NCBI GenBank assembly: GCA_037013495.1
Contig: CM072801.1
Location: forward strand, 72,339,816 to 72,403,815
From: Hippophae tibetana
Taxonomy: Eukaryota; Streptophyta; Magnoliopsida; Rosales; Elaeagnaceae
Direction of reading: 5' to 3'
Length of the DNA stretch: 64,000 nt
Numbering within the stretch: the first letter of the stretch is position 1; every line of letters starts with the position of its first letter. The notes under the pieces were generated by a model. That model did not search any database. It was not told where the DNA came from and saw only the letters and a list, made by a program, of their open reading frames with translations. The translations under genes were made by a program, and so were the position numbers. Positions 49,201-62,900 of the stretch are shown here, piece after piece.

Positions 49201-52200
49201 CTTGCGCGAAAAGGATTTGCATTTTTTGGTATCATAGCCTTGGTTGCTGAAAATGGTTTATCTATATTTATTTATCTACTTTTTGAATTTTATATTTATA
49301 AAAATTTGTCGTTTGATTGTTTTCTACTTTCTTAAGTTAGATATCAGAAAAAAGAATTAAATTGTGTCCTTAAAGTCGAGTGTTTTCTTTCAATTTTGTT
49401 TTCATTCTTTTCCTATTTGGATTTCAGTTCGTAGCTTTCCTTAGTTTCACGGTATTTTTTTCTCGTTATTTCATTTTTGTGTTCAACCTATCTATGTTTT
49501 TGAAAAAACAAGAACGTTACTCAAGTTCACAATTTCAAAACAAAAAGAAGTTATCAATTGGGGTCGAAACTATAAACTTTCATAACTTTTGACTCTTATA
49601 TCGAAACGACTATTATAATATATCAAATCGAAACATGTTTCCATAGATAAAAAACACACTATAGCAATAGTTTTTCTATTCTCATATTTTAACCCAGATT
49701 CCATCGTTTACACTACTTATAGACGTCTTAAAATTTTTTCGCACCCTATTACCTTTTTTGTGTTCTTGTTCTTTCGGATACCAATTCTATCATCTTAATC
49801 ATGTTTTAAGCAATTCAACCTTTCTTATTCTGTGTGTTCCTAGGTACATATATTGTCCGCGAAAAGGATTTGCATTGTTTGGTATCATAGCCTTGGTTGC
49901 TGAAAATGGTTTACCTATATTTATTTATCTACATTTTGAATTTTAGATTTATAAATATTTGTCGTTTGATTGTTTTCTACTTTCTTAAGTGAGATATCAG
50001 AAAAAGGAATTAAATTGTGTCCTTAAAGTCTTGTGTTTTCTTTCTATTTTGTTTTCATTCTTTTCCTATTTGGATTTCATTTCGTAGCTTTCCTTAGTTT
50101 CACGGTATTTTTTTCTCGTTATTTCATTTTTGTGTTCAACCTATCTATGTTTTTGAAAAAAACAACAACGTTACTACAGTTCACAATTTCAAAACAAAAA
50201 GAAGTTATCAATTGGGGTTGAAACTATAAACTTTCATAACTTTTGACTCTTATATCGAAACGACTATTATAATATATCAAATCGAAACATGTTTCCATAC
50301 ATAAAAAACACACTATAGCAGTAGTTTTTCTATTCTCATATTTTAACACAGATTCTATCGTTTACACTACTTATAGACGTCTTAAAATTTGGTCGCACCC
50401 TATTACCTTTTTTTGTGTTCTTGTTCTTTCGGATACCAATTCTATCATTTTAATCATGTTTTAAGCAATTCAACCTTTCTTATTCTTTTTGTTCCTAGGT
50501 ACATATGTTGTCCGCGAAAAGGATTTGCATTGTTTGGTATCATAGCCTTGGTTGCTGAAAATGGTTTACCTATATTAATTTATCTACATTTTGAATTTTA
50601 GATTTATAAAAATTTGTCGTTTGATTGTTTTCTACTTTCTTATGTGAGATATCAGAAAAAAGAATTAAATTGTGTCCTTAAAGTCGAGTGTTTTCTTTCT
50701 ATTTTGTTTTCATTCTTTTCCTATTTGGATTTCATTTCGTAGCTTTCCTTGGTTTCACGGTATTTTTTTCTCGTTATTTCATTTTTGTGTTCAACCTATC
50801 TATGTTTTTGAAAAAAACAACAACGTTACTACAGTTCACAATTTCAAAACAAAAAGAAGTTATCAATTGGGGTTGAAACTATAAACTTTCATAACTTTTG
50901 ACTCTTATATCGAAACGACTATTATAATATATCAAATCGAAACATGTTTCCATACATAAAAAACACACTATAGCAGTAGTTTTTCTATTCTCATATTTTA
51001 ACACAGATTCTATCGTTTACACTACTTATAGACGTCTTAAAATTTGGTCGCACCCTATTACCTTTTTTTGTGTTCTTGTTCTTTCGGATACCAATTCTAT
51101 CATTTTAATCATGTTTTAAGCAATTCAACCTTTCTTATTCTTTTTGTTCCTAGGTACATATGTTGTCCGCGAAAAGGATTTGCATTGTTTGGTATCATAG
51201 CCTTGGTTGCTGAAAATGGTTTACCTATATTAATTTATCTACATTTTGAATTTTAGATTTATAAATATTTGTCGTTTGATTGTTTTCTACTTTCTTATGT
51301 GAGATATCAGAAAAAAGAATTAAATTGTGTCCTTAAAGTCGAGTGTTTTCTTTCTATTTTGTTTTCATTCTTTTCCTATTTCGATTTCATTTCGTAGCTT
51401 TCCTTGGTTTCACGGTATTTTTTTCTCGTTATTTCATTTTTGTGTTCAACCTATCTATGTTTTTGAAAAAAACAAGAACGTTACTACAGTTCACAATTTG
51501 AAAACAAAAAGAAGTTATCAATTGGGGTTGAAAGTATAAACTTTCATAATTTTTGACTCTTATATCGAAACGACAATTATAATATATCAAATCGAAACAT
51601 GTTTCCATACATAAAAAACACACTATAGCAGTAGTTTTTCTATTCTCATATTTTAACCCAGATTTCATCGTTTACACTACTTATAGACGTCTTAAAATTT
51701 TGTCGCACCCTATTACCTTTTTTTGTGTTCTTGTTCTTTCGGATACCAATTCTATCATCTTAATCATGTTTTAAGCAATTCAACCTTTCTTATTCTGTTT
51801 GTTCCTAGGTACATATGTTGTCCGCGAAAAGGATTTGCATTGTTTGGTATCATAGCCTTGGTTGCTGAAAATGGTTTATCTATATTTATTTATCTACTTT
51901 TTGAATTTTAGATTTATAAAAATTTGCCCTTTGATTGTTTTCTACTTTCTTAAGTCAGATATCAGAAAAAAGAATTAAATTGTGTCCTTAAAGTCGAGTG
52001 TTTTCTTTCAATTTTGTTGTCATTCTTTTCCTATTTGGATTTCATTTCGTAGCTTTCCTTATTTTCACGGTATTTTTTTCTCGTTATTTCATTTTTGTGT
52101 TCAACCTATCTATGTTTTTGAAAAAAACAAGAACGTTACTACAGTTCACAATTTGAAAACAAAAAGAAGTTATCAATTGGGGTTGAAAGTATAAACTTTC

Positions 52201-53945
52201 ATAATTTTTGACTCTTATATCGAAACGACAATTATAATATATCAAATCAAAACATGTTTCCATACATAAAAAACACACTATAGCAGTAGTTTTTCTATTC
52301 TCATATTTTAACCCAGATTCCATCGTTTACACTACTTATAGACGTCTTAAAATTTTGTCGCACCCTATTACCTTTTTTTGTGTTCTTGTTCTTTCGGATA
52401 CCAATTCTATCATCTTAATCATGTTTTAAGCAATTCAACCTTTCTTATTCTGTGTGTTCCTAGGTACATATGTTGTCCGCGAAAAGGATTTGCATTGTTT
52501 GGTATCATAGCCTTGGTTGCTGAAAATGGTTTATCTATATTTATTTATCTACTTTTTGAATTTTAGATTTATAAATATTTGTCGTTTGATTGTTTTCTAC
52601 TTTCTTAAGTGAGATACCAGAAAAAAGAATTAAATTGTGTCCTTAAAGTCGAGTGTTTTCTTTCAATTTTGTTGTCATTCTTTTCCTATTTGGATTTCAT
52701 TTCGTAGCTTTCCTTAGTTTCACGGTATTTTTTTCTCGTTATTTCATTTTTTTGTTCAACCTATCTATGTTTTTGAAAAAAAAAGAACGTTACTACAGTT
52801 CACAATTTGAAAACAAAAAGAAGTTATCAATTGGGGTTGAAACTATAAACTTTCATAACTTTTGACTCTTATATCGAAACGACTATTATAATATATCAAA
52901 TCGAAACATGTTTCCATACATAAAAAACACACTATAGCAGTAGTTTTTCTATTCTCATATTTTAACCCAGATTCTATCGTTTACACTACTTATAGACGTC
53001 TTAAAATTTGGTCGCACCCTATTACCTTTTTTTGTGTTCTTGTTCTTTCGGATACCAATTCTATCATTTTAATCATGTTTTAAGCAATTCAACCTTTCTT
53101 ATTCTTTTTGTTCCTAGGTACATATGTTGTCCGCGAAAAGGATTTGCATTGTTTGGTATCATAGCCTTGGTTGCTGAAAATGGTTTACCTATATTTATTT
53201 ATCTACTTTTTCAATTTTAGATTTATAAAAATTTGTCGTTTGATTGTTTTCTACTTTCTTAAGTGAGATATCAGAAAAAAGAATTAAATTGTGTCCTTAA
53301 AGTCGAGTGTTTTCTTTCTATTTTGTTTTCATTCTTTTCCTATTTGGATTTCATTTCGTAGCTTTCCTTAGTTTCACGGTATTTTTTTCTCGTTATTTCA
53401 TTTTTGTGTTCAACCTATCTATGTTTTTGAAAAAAACAACAACGTTACTACAGTTCACAATTTCAAAACAAAAAGAAGTTATCAATTGGGGTTGAAACTA
53501 TAAACTTTCATAACTTTTGACTCTTATATCGAAACGACTATTATAATATATCAAATCGAAACATGTTTCCATACATAAAAAACACACTATAGCAGTAGTT
53601 TTTCTATTCTCATATTTTAACACAGATTCTATCGTTTACACTACTTATAGACGTCTTAAAATTTGGTCGCACCCTATTACCTTTTTTTGTGTTCTTGTTC
53701 TTTCGGATACCAATTCTATCATTTTAATCATGTTTTAAGCAATTCAACCTTTCTTATTCTTTTTGTTCCTAGGTACATATGTTGTCCGCGAAAAGGATTG
53801 GCATTGTTTGGTATCATAGCCTTGGTTGCTGAAAATGGTTTACCTATATTAATTTATCTACATTTTGAATTTTAGATTTATAAATATTTGTCGTTTGATT
53901 GTTTTCTACTTTCTTATGTGAGATATCAGAAAAAAGAATTAAATT

Positions 53946-56900
53946 GTGTCCTTAAAGTCGAGTGTTTTCTTTCTATTTTGTTTTCATTCTTTTCCTATTT
54001 CGATTTCATTTCGTAGCTTTCCTTGGTTTCACGGTATTTTTTTCTCGTTATTTCATTTTTGTGTTCAACCTATCTATGTTTTTGAAAAAAACAAGAACGT
54101 TACTACAGTTCACAATTTCAAAACAAAAAGAAGTTATAAATTGGGGTCGAAACTATAAACTTTCATAACTTTTGACTCTTATATCGAAACGACTATTATA
54201 ATATATCAAATCGAAACATGTTTCCATACATAAAAAACACACTATAGCAGTAGTTTTTCTATTCTCATATTTTAACCCAGATTCCATCGTTTACACTACT
54301 TATAGACGTCTTAAAATTTTGTCGCACCCTATTACCTTTTTTTGTGTTCTTGTTCTTTCGGATACCAATTTTATCATCTTAATCATGTTTTAAGCAATTC
54401 AACCTTTCTTATTCTTTGTGTTCCTAGGTACATATGTTGTCCGCGAAAAGGATTTGCATTGTGTGGTATCATAGCCTTGGTTGCTGAAAATGGTTTATCT
54501 ATATTTATTTATCTACTTTTTGAATTTTAGATTTATAAATATTTGTCGTTTGATTGTTTTCTACTTTCTTAAGTGAGATACCAGAAAAAAGAATTAAATT
54601 GTGTCCTTAAAGTCGAGTGTTTTCTTTCAATTTTGTTGTCATTCTTTTCCTATTTGGATTTCATTTCGTAGCTTTCCTTAGTTTCACGGTATTTTTTTCT
54701 CGTTATTTCATTTTTGTGTTCAACCTATCTATGTTTTTGAAAAAAACAAGAACGTTACTACAGTTCACAATTTCAAAACAAAAAGAAGTTATAAATTGGG
54801 GTCGAAACTATAAACTTTCATAACTTTTGACTCTTATATCGAAACGACTATTATAATATATCAAATCGAAACATGTTTCCATACATAAAAAACACACTAT
54901 AGCAGTAGTTTTTCTATTCTCATATTTTAACCTAGATTCCATCGTTTACACTACTTATAGGCGTCTTAAAATTTTGTCGCACCCTATTACCTTTTTTTGT
55001 GTTCTTGTTCTTTCGGATACCAATTCTATCATTTTAATCATGTTTTAAGCAATTCAACCTTTCTTATTCTTTTTGTTCCTAGGTACATATGTTGTCCGCG
55101 AAAAGGATTTGCATTGTTTGGTATCATAGCCTTGGTTGCTGAAAATGGTTTACCTATATTAATTTATCTACATTTTGAATTTTAGATTTATAAATATTTG
55201 TCGTTTGATTGTTTTCTACTTTCTTATGTGAGATATCAGAAAAAAGAATTAAATTGTGTCCTTAAAGTCGAGTGTTTTCTTTCTATTTTGTTTTCATTCT
55301 TTTCCTATTTCGATTTCATTTCGTAGCTTTCCTTGGTTTCACGGTATTTTTTTCTCGTTATTTCATTTTTGTGTTCAACCTATCTATGTTTTTGAAAAAA
55401 AACAAGAACGTTACTACAGTTCACAATTTCAAAACAAAAAGAAGTTATAAATTGGGGTCGAAACTATAAACTTTCATAACTTTTGACTCTTATATCGAAA
55501 CGACTATTATAATATATCAAATCGAAACATGTTTCCATACATAAAAAACACACTATAGCAGTAGTTTTTCTATTCTCATATTTTAACCCAGATTCCATCG
55601 TTTACACTACTTATAGACGTCTTAAAATTTTGTCGCACCCTATTACCTTTTTTTGTGTTCTTGTTCTTTCGGATACCAATTTTATCATCTTAATCATGTT
55701 TTAAGCAATTCAACCTTTCTTATTCTTTGTGTTCCTAGGTACATATGTTGTCCGCGAAAAGGATTTGCATTGTGTGGTATCATAGCCTTGGTTGCTGAAA
55801 ATGGTTTATCTATATTTATTTATCTACTTTTTGAATTTTAGATTTATAAATATTTGTCGTTTGATTGTTTTCTACTTTCTTAAGTGAGATACCAGAAAAA
55901 AGAATTAAATTGTGTCCTTAAAGTCGAGTGTTTTCTTTCAATTTTGTTGTCATTCTTTTCCTATTTGGATTTCATTTCGTAGCTTTCCTTAGTTTCACGG
56001 TATTTTTTTCTCGTTATTTCATTTTTGTGTTCAACCTATCTATGTTTTTGAAAAAAACAAGAACGTTACTACAGTTCACAATTTCAAAACAAAAAGAAGT
56101 TATAAATTGGGGTCGAAACTATAAACTTTCATAACTTTTGACTCTTATATCGAAACGACTATTATAATATATCAAATCGAAACATGTTTCCATACATAAA
56201 AAACACACTATAGCAGTAGTTTTTCTATTCTCATATTTTAACCTAGATTCCATCGTTTACACTACTTATAGACGTCTTAAAATTTTGTCGCACCCTATTA
56301 CCTTTTTTTGTGTTCTTGTTCTTCCGGATACCAATTCTATCATCTTAATCATGTTTTAAGCAATTCAACCTTTCTTATTCTTTGTGTTCCTAGGTACATA
56401 TGTTGTCCGCGAAAAGGATTTGCATTGTTTGGTATCATAGCCTTGGTTGCTGAAAATGGTTTATCTATATTTATTTATCTACTTTTTGAATTTTAGATTT
56501 ATAAATATTTGTCGTTTGATTGTTTTCTACTTTCTTAAGTGAGATACCAGAAAAAAGAATTAAATTGTGTCCTTAAAGTCGAGTGTTTTCTTTCAATTTT
56601 GTTGTCATTCTTTTCCTATTTGGATTTCATTTCGTAGGTTTCCTTAGTTTCACGGTATTTATTTCACGTTATTTCATTTTTGTGTTCAACCTATCTATGT
56701 TTTTGAAAAAAAAAGAACGTTACTACAGTTCACAATTTGAAAACAAAAAGAAGTTATCAATTGGGGTTGAAACTATAAATTTTCATAACTTTTGACTCTT
56801 ATATCGAAACGACTATTATAATATATCAAATCGAAACATGTTTCCATACATAAAAAACACACTATAGCAGTAGTTTTTCTATTCTCATATTTTAACCCAG

Positions 56901-59900
56901 ATTCTATCGTTTACACTACTTATAGACGTCTTAAAATTTGGTCGCACCCTATTACCTTTTTTTGTGTTCTTGTTCTTTCGGATACCAATTCTATCATTTT
57001 AATCATGTTTTAAGCAATTCAACCTTTCTTATTCTTTTTGTTCCTAGGTACATATGTTGTCCGCGAAAAGGATTTGCATTGTTTGGTATCATAGCCTTGG
57101 TTGCTGAAAATGGTTTACCTATATTAATTTATCTACATTTTGAATTTTAGATTTATAAATATTTGTCGTTTGATTGTTTTCTACTTTCTTATGTGAGATA
57201 TCAGAAAAAAGAATTAAATTGTGTCCTTAAAGTCGAGTGTTTTCTTTCTATTTTGTTTTCATTCTTTTCCTATTTCGATTTCATTTCGTAGCTTTCCTTG
57301 GTTTCACGGTATTTTTTTCTCGTTATTTCATTTTTGTGTTCAACCTATCTATGTTTTTGAAAAAAACAAGAACGTTACTACAGTTCACAATTTCAAAACA
57401 AAAAGAAGTTATAAATTGGGGTCGAAACTATAAACTTTCATAACTTTTGACTCTTATATCGAAACAACTATTATAATATATCAAATCGAAACATGTTTCC
57501 ATACATAAAAAACACACTATAGCAGTAGTTTTTCTATTCTCATATTTTAACCCAGATTCCATCGTTTACACTACTTATAGACGTCTTAAAATTTTGTCGC
57601 ACCCTATTACCTTTTTTTGTGTTCTTGTTCTTTCGGATACCAATTTTATCATCTTAATCATGTTTTAAGCAATTCAACCTTTCTTATTATTTGTGTTCCT
57701 AGGTACATATGTTGTCCGCGAAAAGGATTTGCATTGTTTGGTATCATAGCCTTGGTTGCTGAAAATGGTTTATCTATATTTATTTATCTACTTTTTGAAT
57801 TTTCGATTTATAAATATTTGTCGTTTGATTGTTTTCTACTTTCTTAAGTGAGATACCAGAAAAAAGAATTAAATTGTGTCCTTAAAGTCGAGTGTTTTCT
57901 TTCAATTTTGTTGTCATTCTTTTCCTATTTGGATTTCATTTCGTAGCTTTCCTTAGTTTCACGGTATTTTTTTCTCGTTATTTCATTTTTGTGTTCAACC
58001 TATCTATGTTTTTGAAAAAAACAAGAACGTTACTACAGTTCACAATTTCAAAACAAAAAGAAGTTATAAATTGGGGTCGAAACTATAAACTTTCATAACT
58101 TTTGACTCTTATATCGAAACGACTATTATAATATATCAAATTGAAACATGTTTCCATACATAAAAAACACACTATAGCAGTAGTTTTTCTATTCTCATAT
58201 TTTAACCTAGATTCCATCGTTTACACTACTTATAGACGTCTTAAAATTTTGTCGCACCCTATTACCTTTTTTTGTGTTCTTGTTCTTCCGGATACCAATT
58301 CTATCATCTTAATCATGTTTTAAGCAATTCAACCTTTCTTATTCTTTGTGTTCCTAGGTACATATGTTGTCCGCGAAAAGGATTTGCATTGTTTGGTATC
58401 ATAGCCTTGGTTGCTGAAAATGGTTTATCTATATTTATTTATCTACTTTTTGAATTTTAGATTTATAAATATTTGTCGTTTGATTGTTTTCTACTTTCTT
58501 AAGTGAGATACCAGAAAAAAGAATTAAATTGTGTCCTTAAAGTCGAGTGTTTTCTTTCTATTTTGTTTTCATTCTTTTCCTATTTCGATTTCATTTCGTA
58601 GCTTTCCTTAGTTTCACGGTATTTTTTTCTCGTTATTTCATTTTTGTGTTCAACCTATCTATGTTTTTGAAAAAAACAAGAACGTTACTACAGTTCACAA
58701 TTTCAAAACAAAAAGAAGTTATAAATTGGGGTCGAAACTATAAACTTTCATAACTTTTGACTCTTATATCGAAACGACTATTATAATATATCAAATCGAA
58801 ACATGTTTCCATACATAAAAAACACACTATAGCAGTAGTTTTTCTATTCTCATATTTTAACCCAGATTCCATCGTTTACACTACTTATAGACGTCTTAAA
58901 ATTTTGTCGCACCCTATTACCTTTTTTTGTGTTCTTGTTCTTCCGGATACCAATTCTATCATCTTAATCATGTTTTAAGCAATTCAACCTTTCTTATTCT
59001 TTGTGTTCCTAGGTACATATGTTGTCCGCGAAAAGGATTTGCATTGTTTGGTATCATAGCCTTGGTTGCTGAAAATGGTTTATCTATATTTATTTATCTA
59101 CTTTTTGAATTTTAGATTTATAAATATTTGTCGTTTGATTGTTTTCTACTTTCTTAAGTGAGATACCAGAAAAAAGAATTAAATTGTGTCCTTAAAGTCG
59201 AGTGTTTTCTTTCAATTTTGTTGTCATTCTTTTCCTATTTCGATTTCATTTCGTAGCTTTCCTTAGTTTCACGGTATTTTTTTCTCGTTATTTCATTTTT
59301 GTGTTCAACCTATCTATGTTTTTGAAAAAAACAAGAACGTTACTACAGTTCACAATTTCAAAACAAAAAGAAGTTATAAATTGGGGTCGAAACTATAAAC
59401 TTTCATAACTTTTGACTCTTATATCGAAACGACTATTATAATATATCAAATCGAAACATGTTTCCATACATAAAAAACACACTATAGCAGTAGTTTTTCT
59501 ATTCTCATATTTTAACCCAGATTCCATCGTTTACACTACTTATAGACGTCTTAAAATTTTGTCGCACCCTATTACCTTTTTTTGTGTTCTTGTTCTTTCG
59601 GATACCAATTTTATCATCTTAATCATGTTTTAAGCAATTCAACCTTTCTTATTCTTTGTGTTCCTAGGTACATATGTTGTCCGCGAAAAGGATTTGCATT
59701 GTTTGGTATCATAGCCTTGGTTGCTGAAAATGGTTTATCTATATTTATTTATCTACTTTTTGAATTTTAGATTTATAAATATTTGTCGTTTGATTGTTTT
59801 CTACTTTCTTAAGTGAGATACCAGAAAAAAGAATTAAATTGTGTCCTTAAAGTCGAGTGTTTTCTTTCTATTTTGTTTTCATTCTTTTCCTATTTCGATT

Positions 59901-62900
59901 TCATTTCGTAGCTTTCCTTGGTTTCACGGTATTTTTTTCTCGTTATTTCATTTTTGTGTTCAACCTATCTATGTTTTTGAAAAAAACAAGAACGTTACTA
60001 CAGTTCACAATTTCAAAACAAAAAGAAGTTATAAATTGGGGTCGAAACTATAAACTTTCATAACTTTTGACTCTTATATCGAAACGACTATTATAATATA
60101 TCAAATCGAAACATGTTTCCATACATAAAAAACACACTATAGCAGTAGTTTTTCTATTCTCATATTTTAACCCAGATTCCATCGTTTACACTACTTATAG
60201 ACGTCTTAAAATTTTGTCGCACCCTATTACCTTTTTTTGTGTTCTTGTTCTTCCGGATACCAATTCTATCATTTTAATCATGTTTTAAGCAATTCAACCT
60301 TTCTTATTCTTTGTGTTCCTAGGTACATATGTTGTCCGGGAAAAGGATTTGCATTGTTTGGTATCATAGCCTTGGTTGCTGAAAATGGTTTATCTATATT
60401 TATTTATCTACTTTTTGAATTTTAGATTTATAAATATTTGTCGTTTGATTGTTTTCTACTTTCTTAAGTGAGATACCAGAAAAAAGAATTAAATTGTGTC
60501 CTTAAAGTCGAGTGTTTTCTTTCAATTTTGTTGTCATTCTTTTCCTATTTCGATTTCATTTCGTAGCTTTCCTTAGTTTCACGGTATTTTTTTCTCGTTA
60601 TTTCATTTTTGTGTTCAACCTATCTATGTTTTTGAAAAAAACAAGAACGTTACTACAGTTCACAATTTCAAAACAAAAAGAAGTTATAAATTGGGGTCGA
60701 AACTATAAACTTTCATAACTTTTGACTCTTATATCGAAACGACTATTATAATATATCAAATCGAAACATGTTTCCATACATAAAAAACACACTATAGCAG
60801 TAGTTTTTCTATTCTCATATTTTAACCCAGATTCCATCGTTTACACTACTTATAGACGTCTTAAAATTTTGTCGCACCCTATTACCTTTTTTTGTGTTCT
60901 TGTTCTTTCGGATACCAATTTTATCATCTTAATCATGTTTTAAGCAATTCAACCTTTCTTATTCTTTGTGTTCCTAGGTACATATGTTGTCCGCGAAAAG
61001 GATTTGCATTGTGTGGTATCATAGCCTTGGTTGCTGAAAATGGTTTATCTATATTTATTTATCTACTTTTTGAATTTTAGATTTATAAATATTTGTCGTT
61101 TGATTGTTTTCTACTTTCTTAAGTGAGATACCAGAAAAAAGAATTAAATTGTGTCCTTAAAGTCGAGTGTTTTCTTTCTATTTTGTTTTCATTCTTTTCC
61201 TATTTCGATTTCATTTCGTAGCTTTCCTTGGTTTCACGGTATTTTTTTCTCGTTATTTCATTTTTGTGTTCAACCTATCTATGTTTTTGAAAAAAACAAG
61301 AACGTTACTACAGTTCACAATTTCAAAACAAAAAGAAGTTATAAATTGGGGTCGAAACTATAAACTTTCATAACTTTTGACTCTTATATCGAAACGACTA
61401 TTATAATATATCAAATCGAAACATGTTTCCATACATAAAAAACACACTATAGCAGTAGTTTTTCTATTCTCATATTTTAACCCAGATTCCATCGTTTACA
61501 CTACTTATAGACGTCTTAAAATTTTGTCGCACCCTATTACCTTTTTTTGTGTTCTTGTTCTTCCGGATACCAATTCTATCATCTTAATCATGTTTTAAGC
61601 AATTCAACCTTTCTTATTCTTTGTGTTCCTAGGTACATATGTTGTCCGCGAAAAGGATTTGCATTGTTTGGTATCATAGCCTTGGTTGCTGAAAATGGTT
61701 TATCTATATTTATTTATCTACTTTTTGAATTTTAGATTTATAAATATTTGTCGTTTGATTGTTTTCTACTTTCTTAAGTGAGATACCAGAAAAAAGAATT
61801 AAATTGTGTCCTTAAAGTCGAGTGTTTTCTTTCAATTTTGTTGTCATTCTTTTCCTATTTCGATTTCATTTCGTAGCTTTCCTTAGTTTCACGGTATTTT
61901 TTTCTCGTTATTTCATTTTTGTGTTCAACCTATCTATGTTTTTGAAAAAAACAAGAACGTTACTACAGTTCACAATTTCAAAACAAAAAGAAGTTATAAA
62001 TTGGGGTCGAAACTATAAACTTTCATAACTTTTGACTCTTATATCGAAACAACTATTATAATATATCAAATCGAAACATGTTTCCATACATAAAAAACAC
62101 ACTATAGCAGTAGTTTTTCTATTCTCATATTTTAACCCAGATTCCATCGTTTACACTACTTATAGACGTCTTAAAATTTTGTCGCACCCTATTACCTTTT
62201 TTTGTGTTCTTGTTCTTTCGGATACCAATTCTATCATCTTAATCATGTTTTAAGCAATTCAACCTTTCTTATTCTTTGTGTTCCTAGGTACATATGTTGT
62301 CCGCGAAAAGGATTTGCATTGTTTGGTATCATAGCCTTGGTTGCTGAAAATGGTTTATCTATATTTATTTATCTACTTTTTGAATTTTAGATTTATAAAT
62401 ATTTGTCGTTTGATTGTTTTCTACTTTCTTAAGTGAGATACCAGAAAAAAGAATTAAATTGTGTCCTTAAAGTCGAGTGTTTTCTTTCAATTTTGTTGTC
62501 ATTCTTTTCCTATTTCGATTTCATTTCGTAGCTTTCCTTAGTTTCACGGTAGTTTTTTTCTCGTTATTTCATTTTTGTGTTCAACCTATCTATGTTTTTG
62601 AAAAAAACAAGAACGTTACTACAGTTCACAATTTCAAAACAAAAAGAAGTTATAAATTGGGGTCGAAACTATAAACTTTCATAACTTTTGACTCTTATAT
62701 CGAAACGACTATTATAATATATCAAATCGAAACATGTTTCCATACATAAAAAACACACTATAGCAGTAGTTTTTCTATTCTCATATTTTAACCCAGATTC
62801 CATCGTTTACACTACTTATAGACGTCTTAAAATTTTGTCGCACCCTATTACCTTTTTTTGTGTTCTTGTTCTTTCGGATACCAATTTTATCATCTTAATC

